55,564 bases of DNA from Reclinomonas americana ATCC 50394 (taxonomy: Eukaryota > Jakobida > Jakobea > Jakobida): assembly GCA_048213135.1 (NCBI GenBank), contig PS015277.1, forward strand, positions 41,233 to 96,796, in the 5' to 3' direction. The notes below the pieces were generated by a model that saw only the letters and a program-made list of their open reading frames with translations, was not told the DNA's origin and did no database searches. Shown one piece after another: positions 45,801 to 53,819 of the stretch (position 1 is the stretch's first letter; each line of letters starts with the position of its first letter). The translations under genes were made by a program, and so were the position numbers.

Positions 45801-48800
45801 AGCTCGACAGCACAACGTCCGTCGGCGCCACATTTGCTGTGTCGCACACACACAAAGTCAGCGAGATCATACAAGCCCCGCTGCACACACCATCAAGACG
45901 CACCTTCGTCGATCGTGAACGACTTGTCCACAAAGAGTCCGCCGGCTCCACTGTCGGTCGACCGCACCGTGACGACCAGCCCGTTGCCGGACTGACCTAC
46001 GTTGGTGATGCGCAGACTGCTCCCTGAGATGTTGAACAGAGCAGCGTTCGCGCCCCCCACGATGGAGTACGTGAACGTCTGACAGCAGTTGCCGTCGGTG
46101 GTAGACAGAGTTCCTACGACGCTGTTGGCGGCGGCCGGCACCGAGTACAATGTGCTCGACAGTGCAATGTTGGTCGGCGCAAGATTGACTGCGGTGTTGA
46201 GACGGGGATGAACATAGCTGCAGAGCACAAGAACAACACACGCTGGCGAAAATACCTTCGCTGATCGTCAACGTCTTGCTGAAAGTGCCACCGTTCTGAT
46301 CGTCGGTGGTGATCTGCACTTGCAAGCCGTCACCTGTCAGCCCCGCAATGTTCGAACGCAGCTGCGCGCCAGACAAGTTGAACTTGGCAGCGTCAGCGCC
46401 GCCACTGATCGTGTACACAAATGTCTGGCAGCAGTTGCCGTCGGTGGTGGTCAGCGAGCCAATTACTCCATTGAGAGCAAGTGGTGGCGTGTACACGGCC
46501 GACGACAGCACAATGTCGGTCGGCGCGAGATTCGCTGTTTTTTTCAGTGAGGAATGAGCGCAAGGCAGAGTGTACAAGGTGACAGCCATGCGTGTCTCAC
46601 CTTCGTTAATTGTAAACGTCACGCTGACAAACAGAGAACCGCTGCCGCTGTCCGTCGAACGGATCGTCACCTGCAGTCCAGTTCCAGTCTGGCCGCTGCT
46701 TGTAAACCGCAGCTGCGAGCCCGAAATGTTGAACAGGGCTGCATTTGCTCCGCCGACAATGGTGTAGGTGTACGTCTGACAGCAGTTGGCATCGGCAGTC
46801 GACAGTGTGCCAATCACTGCATTGGCGCCAACCGACGGCGGTGAGTACGAGGTGCTTGACAGCGAGATGTTAGTCGGCGCCACGTTGGCTGCAGTCGGAT
46901 GTGGGCGTGAGAAAAGGAATACTGGAGTTATGAGGGATTGCACGCTCTATAAGCTGCCACACAACTCTCGCTGACTGTAAACGTCACGTCGACAAACAGT
47001 GAGCCGGTGCCACTGTCGGTCGACCGCACAATCACCACGTATCCGTTGCCAGTGAGGCCCGCGCTGGTGATGCGCAGTTGCGCGCCCGAGATGTTGAACA
47101 GGGCAGCATTGGCGCCACCCACAATCGTGTACGTGAATGTCTGAGCAGAATTCGCATCGGTGGTCGACAGCGTGCCGACCACCACGTTCGCGGTCGATGG
47201 TGGGGTGTACGTGGTGGCCGACAACGCAATGTTGGTCGGCGCCACGTTGACTGCAACCGAAGCCGCAGCTGGTCAGACACAGACGAGTATGTGCGACACA
47301 GAAGCACACGACAGACGTAACTCTCGTTGATGGTGAACGATTTGTCAAAGAACAGCGAGCCTGTGCCGCTGTCGGTCGACCGCACGGTCACCACCAAGCC
47401 ATTGCCATTCTGTCCTGCTGTGGTGATGCGCAGTTGCGCGCCCGAGATGTTAAACATGGCTGCATTGGCGCCACCCACAATCGTGTATGTGAAGGTCTGC
47501 GCAGAATTCGCATCGGTGGTCGACAGTGTGCCAACGACCATGTTCGCGGTGGTCGGTGGAGCGTACGTGGTGGCTGATAGCGCGATATCGGTCGGCGCCA
47601 CGTTATCTACGACATTGCGCAATCAGCCAAGCATGGCACAGAAGCACCATCGCTCACAGCCACGCGGCCCGCAACTCTCATTGATGGTGAACGACTTGTC
47701 GAAGAAGAGCGAGCCTGTGCCGCTGTCGGTGGACCGCACGGTCACCACCAAGCCAGTGCCATTTTGTCCTGCTGTTGTGATGCGCAATTGGGCGCCCGAG
47801 ATGTTGAACATGGCTGCATTGGCACCACCCACAATTGTGTATGTGAATGTCTGCGCAGAGTTCGCATCGGTGGTCGACAGCGTGCCGATCACCAGATTTG
47901 CTGTCGACGGTGGAGTGTAGGTGGTGGCCGACAGCGCAATGTCGGTCGGCGCCACATTACCTGTGCGTTACGAGCAGTCAGAATGGATGAGAAAAACTTG
48001 GCACAATTCCACAATACGCAACTCTCGTTGATGGTGAACGACTTGCTGAAGTTAAGTGCACCCGTGCCGCTGTCTGTGGACCGAATTGTCACCACCAAGC
48101 CATTGCCATTCTGGCCGGCGCTGGTGATGCGCAGCTGACTGCCGGAGATGTTGAACATGGCCGCGTTGGCACCGCCGGTGATGGTGTACGTGTACGTCTG
48201 GCAGCAATTGGCGTCGGTGGTCGACAGCGTGCCGACGACCATGTTCGCGGTGGTCGGTGGCGAGTACGTGGTGGCAGACAGCGAAATGTCAGTCGGTGTC
48301 ACATTGTCTATCACAAACAGCGCGAAGAGTGAGGTCCACAATAGCGCACATCACGAACATGCGCAGCGTCGTCGCCAGACGCAACTTTCGTTGATGGTGA
48401 ACGTCTTGTCATAGAAGAGCGAGCCAGCGCCGCTGTCTGTCGATCGAATTGTGACTTGAAGTCCAGTGCCGTTCTGGCCGGCGTTGGTGATGCGCAGCTG
48501 ACTGCCGGAGACGTTGAACATGGCAAAATCGGCGCCGCCGACGATCGAGTACGTAAACGTCTGGCCAGTATTCGCGTCGGTGGTCGACAGCGTACCGATG
48601 ATCAAATTTGCAGTTGAGGGCGGCGTGTACGTGGATGCGGTAATGGAAATGTTTGTCGGAGCCACGTTGACTGTGCCGAGGGCAGTTGTGCAAAGTCAGC
48701 TCACACACACAATATGAAAACAACGCTCTTCACGTAACTCTCATCAATGGTGAACGTCTGTTGGAACCACAGCGAACCGACACCATTATCGGTTGTGCGG

Positions 48801-51460
48801 ATGATGACTTGCAGGCCGCTACCGGTCTGGCCCATATTCGTCAGGCGAAGTTGAGACCCGGATATGTTGAACAGTGCAGAGTTTGTGCCTCCCGTGATGG
48901 TGTAGGTGAACGACTGACCCGTGTTGCCATCTGTGGTTGATAGCGTGCCCACTACTGTGTTCGAGGCCGCTGTGGGAGCAGAATAGGTGGTGGACGACAG
49001 CGCGATCGCAGTTGGAGCCACGTTGACTGCATAAGGGGTTGTGGGGAGAATGAGCGAAGAAACGACAACGAATCGTCACTCCGATCCTCCGCACCTTCGT
49101 TGATCGTAAACGCTTGATCAAACGTTCCACCCCACCCGTCTGAGGCACGAACTGTAACCGCCAGGCCGCTGCCGTTGAGACCGCTGACGTTGGACGTTAA
49201 CTGGTTGCCCTTGATGCTGAACTTGCCGGCGTCAGCACCACCGACGATGCGATAGGTGATGATGGCCGGTGTCAACGAAGCCGACGGAATGAGGGTGACC
49301 GATCCCATGGTGGTGGCCCAACCGACGCTAACGTGGTCCGTGCTGGCACTCTGCTTGTGTCGCACTTGCATGTAGATGACCTGGCCAGCCGTTAGACTGT
49401 AGCTACCGGCTTGCTGCGAGGCGGCCTTATTCCACTGCTGGTACGTTGTGGGACTTGGTGTCGTGCTGGATACGCTCGCCACGGCTGTAGCAGTTGAAGC
49501 ATCTCCGCTCGTACTCAACCACAAATCGCACTCGTCGTCGCACGAAATGTAGAACCAGTAGTTCGCCGTGCTGGGGATGGTGACAAAGGCGGTGAGGCGT
49601 TGGCCGTAGTTGGTGGAGCTGAGGACGCTCTCGAAGCCGCCGCTGCTCACAATGCTGCACTGGTTAGGAATCGAGGTCCACGTGACGGATGCCACCGTGG
49701 TGCCGGCAATACCCTGTGATGTGTTGGCGTTAAGCGGCGGAGAGTGCAGACGGAGCGATGCGTTGGCCGACCGAACCGTAAAGTACTCCCAGTAGAAGCC
49801 AGTGGCTCCCGTCAGGCTGTGACACGTGTTGGCATCCGTGGTGCTCAGCGTGCCAATCGCACTGCCAAGCGCCAGCGGATTGGAGTACGTAGTAGACGAC
49901 AAGGCGACGGCAGTGGGTGCCACATTGCCTGGCAAGCAACGCATCATGAGACACAGTCAATCACAGCAACACGCGCCACACGCCACACGCACTCTCACGC
50001 AAGTAGAACGTCGTCGAGAGATAGCCACCCCACCCGTCATTGGCTTTCACGGTAACCTGCGCCACGAAACCGTGAGTCGGCGCGGGAGAGAGAGGGAAGA
50101 GAGAGAAGAGAGAGAGAGAGAGAGAGTGCTGATGACCGAACCTGCAGATTCATGCCGTACAGACCACCGGCCGAGTTTGCGCGCAGCTGATTCCCGAGAT
50201 ACACACTAAAGAGCGCGGCATTGGTACCACCAGTGATGGTGAAGGCGGTGGACGCCGGGTAGATGTTGGCCAGCGGAATGACGGAGATGGCTCCGGCTCC
50301 CAGCTTCCACCCAACGCTGGTGCTGTCCAATCCGTTGCCATCCTGCCGGCAGCGAGGCGTGCGTGAGCGTGCACATAATCAGTGGATCGAACGCTCTGCG
50401 TCCACAGTCACGCCACAGACCTTGTTCCGCGCTCGCAACCACACCACCTGACCGGCGGTAAGTGCATAGCTCGACGATGCTTGTGTCGCATACGCAGTCC
50501 ACCCTTGGTACGCGGTCCACACGGTACTGTAGGCGATCTTCGTGGCCGAGTCCGGGTCACCTGCCATGTGTGTGTCAACAGCAGACTCGAGACTTTAGGA
50601 GGAACATGATGCACGCACCATTGCTCGTCATCCACAGATCGGTCTCATCGTCACCCGCCATGTAGAACTTGTCTGCGCAGACGTCTCAGATCTCCACACA
50701 CTCACACACACACACACTCCGGCAACATCGGCACGCAACAGCTGCCTGTGGTCGGGATGACAACCCATGCAGTGATGCGCGACCCAAATGCATCATCATA
50801 GTTTGACGGCCTCTCAAAGCCTGGACTCATCGAGTACACCGAGCACGCACTGGGCACCGTCGTCCACGGCACCGACGTGAGGTTATTGGAGGAGTCGAGG
50901 CCCGTCCACGTCTCAAACAGAATGCCATTGGAGGTGGTGATCTGATTGCACGTGTCGGCATCGGTGGCAGTCAGTGTGGCCAGTGTGGTGCCAACAGCGG
51001 CGCCAGGAGTGAAGAACACAGTGGATATGCTGTTGGCAGTGGGCACATTGTTGGCCACTGCACACGAGCACAGTCAGCATGCGCAGACAACAGAACACAC
51101 ACACACAGAGACAGACAACACGACGCACCGCGCACATGCACTGCATGCGACTGTGACGCGCCCTGTCAACAACAGCAGCGGCAGAGGAGAGTGAGTGTGA
51201 GTCGCACTCGCCACGCATGAGAGAGTGCAAGAGTGAGTGCATCACACCGAGTCATCAGTGGGCACATTGTTTCCCGCGCCCTCTCTTGTCGTCGACACGT
51301 CATGCTCTTGAGTGGCGGAGGCGACGACGACAAGGACACCGGGAGTGGCGGAAGAAGGCGCACTGACATGCAGCAGTGGGAGGAGAAGCACAAGTGCGAT
51401 GACAAACAATGCACATTGTGTGCGTCGACGCGATGATGATGATGATCGCAATTCGAACAT
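29325..51460 (-). CDS. Giant cadherin-like/PA14/REJ/GPS multi-pass receptor (polycystin-1-like)
   Basis: One minus-strand gene of about 22 kb with over 45 exons. From the N-terminus: a signal peptide (51460), two cadherin-like repeats each carrying a nested PA14 domain, about 32 further cadherin-like repeats of about 95 residues, a REJ domain, a GAIN/GPS region with a H-M-T cleavage motif (about 33.97-34.07 kb), a first membrane helix (about 33.8 kb), a long Ser-rich cytosolic segment, further membrane helices, and a stop at 29325. REJ-GPS-TM is the hallmark of the polycystin-1/PKDREJ family (surface receptors linked to calcium signalling and cilia or fertilisation). I see no PLAT domain and cannot prove a polycystin-type channel. 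Exon joins are consistently in phase in the repeats; the 31.0-33.0 kb part is less certain. One internal contig is inverted and 854 N interrupt the array. Confidence 0.8.
33960..34075 (-). other. GPS autoproteolysis motif
   Basis: The minus strand reads DGEWKQVTGVFCATSHMTDF, aligning with the GPS consensus W...G C...C-x-C-x-H-L-T-x-F. The second Cys of C-x-C is Thr here, but the cleavage triplet H-[LM]-T is kept (cleavage expected between Met and Thr). It directly precedes the first transmembrane helix, the normal GPS position. Confidence 0.7.
34100..36640 (-). other. REJ domain and GAIN-like helical region
   Basis: Exon about 36430-36590 encodes ASFGWTPSDGFAIIPANSFV, GVAYEAEAWVTHPLTG. The next (about 36180-36370) encodes VNVPPTRGMLACSPSEGMEL, FQDPDSPMPLTYTFFVLDP, a close match to the REJ core (PP.GG.C.V.P..G......F......W.D.D.PL.Y.F). 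Downstream (35.0-36.0 kb) are helix-rich segments typical of the region before a GPS (LAAVDTVLSSASAVNITV, LSSVLAQSPGAASIVLSTVT). Confidence 0.7.
36957..44213 (-). repeat. Cadherin-like repeat array, membrane-proximal block
   Basis: About 20 repeats of about 95 residues, each on its own exon of about 285 bp separated by introns of about 60-120 bp. Exons begin near 37268, 37626, 38803, 39157, 39505, 39860, 40204, 40626, 40985, 41335, 41727, 42087, 42444, 42800, 43150, 43510, 43864 and 44213 (reading leftwards). The consensus starts NVAPTDI.LS...YTPP, continues VVGTLSTTDAN...FTYTIVGGA and ends LF.K.FTINEG. This is the cadherin-like fold pattern seen in large adhesins (NxAPTDI...GTxVGTLSxxDxD...FTYSLVGG). 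N-gaps damage the repeats at 37815, 38376 and 40349. Confidence 0.85.
37839..38375 (+). other. Inverted contig within the receptor gene (probable scaffold error)
   Basis: This 537-bp piece is flanked on both sides by N-runs, and it alone encodes cadherin-like repeats on the plus strand: a full repeat (about 37858-38140, PPTSITLSATTYTPP..., with splice acceptor GCTCGCAG) and the first half of another (38211-38375, NVAPTNILLSTNVY...AALFNI). If flipped, the half repeat ending ...AALFNI meets the orphan second half ANQLRISAAG at 37814, rebuilding one repeat. Confidence 0.85.
45104..49029 (-). repeat. Cadherin-like repeat array, distal block
   Basis: Twelve repeats (the leftmost only a start, next to the 854-N gap). 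Exons begin near 45135, 45482, 45838, 46193, 46536, 46893, 47252, 47610, 47962, 48310, 48673 and 49029 (reading leftwards), giving a period of about 350-360 bp. Repeats at 46966-48310 are nearly identical in protein sequence (TTDANSAQTFTYTIVGGANA), indicating recent duplication. Most carry the sequon N-I-S in LFNISG. Boundary introns are in phase 1. Confidence 0.85.
49093..49930 (-). other. Cadherin-like repeat with nested PA14 domain
   Basis: A single open exon. It starts as a normal repeat (NVAPTAVALSSTTYSNP...TLSTTDANTC), breaks off into a PA14 domain (VTWTSIPNQC, YGQRLTAFVTIPSTANYWF, YISCDDECDLWLSTSG, AGSYSLTAGQVIYMQVRHKQ, DHVSVGWATTMGSVTLIP), and resumes as ITYRIVGGADAGKFSIKGNQ...FTINEG. 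PA14 is a carbohydrate-binding beta-barrel found in adhesins, toxins, glycosidases and fibrocystin. Confidence 0.85.
50150..51060 (-). other. Second cadherin-like repeat with nested PA14 domain
   Basis: Several exons: NNVPTANSISTVFFTPGAAV...TATDADTCNQI, then PA14 (FETWTGLDSSNNLTSVPW, FGSRITAWVVIPTTG, FYMAGDDETDLWM, SSYALTAGQVVWLRARNK, DSTSVGWKLGAGAISVIPL), then return to the repeat with FTITGGTNAALFSVYLGNQL. Unlike the other copy it is split by introns (about 50345-50400, 50560-50615, 50665-50740). Confidence 0.75.
51240..51460 (-). other. Predicted first exon with signal peptide
   Basis: Met at 51460 followed by a basic n-region (RSSSSSRRRTQ), a hydrophobic core CALFVIALVLLLPLLHV and an APSSA cleavage-like end. 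It is the only plausible secretory leader upstream of the first repeat (exon starting 51058). The joining exons between 51060 and 51240 are not certain. Confidence 0.55.
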
Positions 51461-51687
51461 GCCGCCCGTGTGCGCGTGTTGCTCTCTCCTCCCTTACAAG
51501 AACACTGCTTACAGAAGCAGCACGCTCACGAGATGCGCGTGTGTGCGTGTGTGTGAGAGGAAGAGCGCGCAGCCGGCAGGCGAACAAGAAGAGCGCGAAA
51601 AAAGAGCAAACTCCCGTTGGCGCCAAATTTGTGATAAAATTAAAAAGCCGTTACTTTACAATGCGTTACTCTGCGACGCAGTGTGAA

Positions 51688-53750
51688 TCAGAGTAACCGG
51701 TTGAGCTGTCTGTCGTCGTGTGACTCGCTATTTCCGGTGCCACGTGCGGCCAGCTGCACGCCGGCAGGCGCCGCCACTTGGATGGTGGCCGAGTGCTCGA
51801 CGTCGAGCAGCTTGCTCTTGACCGACGCCGTGTCGAAGTCTTGGTACTGGCTGCTGGCCACGCTCTCCGTTGTGTTGGCCGAGTCAATGGTGCCGATCGA
51901 CAGGCGACGCTTCACACGCCTCCGCAACGGAATCACGCCGGAGACGGGGAAGGCCGCAAAGGTGGCGTACTGTTGACGGATGCGCTGCTTCGGTGTGTAG
52001 ATCCACAGCACGGCCCAGGCGGGTATGATCTGCAGGAAAATGTACTGTGTGCGCGTAGCGGTGAGTGATGCACCTCCGTCTCCAAATCTTCTCCTCTCCG
52101 CGCACTTCAACTCACCGCGTACTGCGTGGACGGCTGATTGACGTAGCCAGTCTGGTGCACGGTGCGAGATCGTGAGTGAGCGAGGTGCATTTGTCGTACG
52201 AGGGATGCCGATTGCCAGACGCAACAATATAGTAGAACTGGAAGCCGCCGGTTGAGAGGAGATACGCGCCCTGCCACGTGAGGAGAGCACACAGAGCTGC
52301 AAAAGCCAGGCCGGTGATGATGTTGACCAGCAAAATCTGTGTCATACAAGCATACGTATGTGGCTGAGCGAGATGGAACGAGAGAGATAGAGGGGGAGAG
52401 GAGAGGAGAGGGGGGAGAACGTGCCTTGCGCCACACTCGTTTCCTCTTCACGTCGAAAAACGACTTGACGGCACTGAGGACCATCCAGATGCGATACGCC
52501 GCCACAGTCGTGACGATGATCAGCAGCCACGCGATCGTCGAGATGAGACTGTCGCAGAGGAGGACGCAGCGTGTCAGACACACGCAACAGTAAAAACGCC
52601 GCAGAGTGCGTGAACTTGCGTACATGTTGGTGGCGCCGACGAGTCGATTGCGGGCCAGATCCCCGCCGGGCAGATAATTGTACAGCAGCAAGTCAGCTGC
52701 GGCGAGATGAGCGCTGTGTAAAAGCAGAGAAGGGAGAGGGAGAGGGAGAGCGCATGCGTTGTGTCACGAAACTGGCCATCAACACATACATCAGCGCGTT
52801 CGCGATGATCAGTGGCCACCGAGCCGGCGCGGCCAGTGACAAGCTTTTGGTGGCCCGAGCCACGCGGAACCACTGATATGGCACCTGCGACACACATACT
52901 GTGAGTCGCGTGTTGCTGCAGACCAACGCGAGCGACTCGAGCCACACACCAGCGTGAACACAGAAAAGAGAATGGCCACGGGGAGAATCCAGATGGCGTG
53001 CTTGGCCAGGTTCGGGATGTTGACGTACCACGCACCGACCTGAGCAACGTATGTGAGCGACACAGAGAGAGAGAGAGGCACATGTACGAAGCAACGCAAC
53101 ATAGAGCGTCTCCTCGGAGACACGACCTGCGCGACACAATGTGAGACACACACACACTCACTCGAGAGACAGAGAGTGAACTCACCAATGGCGAACAGCG
53201 CCACAAGCACGTAGGCCACTGGCGCGCTGCGGAACGTTCGCGAGAACACGCACACAAACACACACAAACACACATTAGTATGTCGAAGGCAGTCGTTCGC
53301 GCATGTGTGCATCACGCACGCACTGTGACAAGGCGCACAGTCAGCATCAACAACTTGCACACACTCGCAGTGCACGCACACACACACACGCACCCTGGTG
53401 GACTTGGCCGCATGTCGCGCGCTCGTCAATCGCGGACCATTGCTCACCCACGATGATGAACTGGTGTTCTCCACCCACGAAGCTCCTCCATACGGTATCC
53501 CTTGCCCAACCACTGTGCTGTTCTCAGTAGGTGCTGCTAGGCGGTCGTCCACAGCAGCCTGCTGTTGTTGCTGCTGTTGTTGTTGCTTGGTGAAGGAGGA
53601 TGCGGTGGAGGAGTGTGTGGGTCGCCGCAGTGTCCAGCTGGCCACCGCAAAGGCGACGCAGGTGGCCAGTGTGAGCGCGTAGAGTGTGAGCCCGACGCAG
53701 GAACACACATAGAGCTGGTGGAGAATCACGGGATCTGCGGGGTTCTCCAT
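51688..53750 (-). CDS. Seven-transmembrane protein
   Basis: Starts MENPADPVILHQLYVC at 53750 and ends with TGA at 51688-51690. Seven hydrophobic segments in order: VGLTLYALTLATCVAFAVAS (about 53650-53710), VAYVLVALFAIG (about 53190-53225), AIWILPVAILFSVFTLV (about 52950-53005), PLIIANALMYVLMASFV (about 52770-52830), LISTIAWLLIIVTTVAAYRI (about 52490-52550), IITGLAFAALCALLTWQGAY (about 52260-52325) and LQIIPAWAVLWIYTP (about 52005-52040). A Gln tract and acidic Ser-rich loop follow TM1, and a Ser/Thr-rich cytosolic tail of about 100 residues ends the protein. The architecture fits a GPCR-like or THH1/TOM-like 7TM protein, but no diagnostic motif is seen. Most intron boundaries are approximate. 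Confidence 0.65.
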
Positions 53751-53819
53751 GCGTGTGTGTTTGGCGAGGAGGAGAAGTGGATCTTGATTATTTAGACAAA
53801 GATCATTACATTGAGAGCC

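Noticed and set aside
36957-49029. Regular repeat-spacer pattern as a possible CRISPR array
   Set aside because: Units are about 285-bp protein-coding exons with introns between them, far larger and more diverged than CRISPR repeats.
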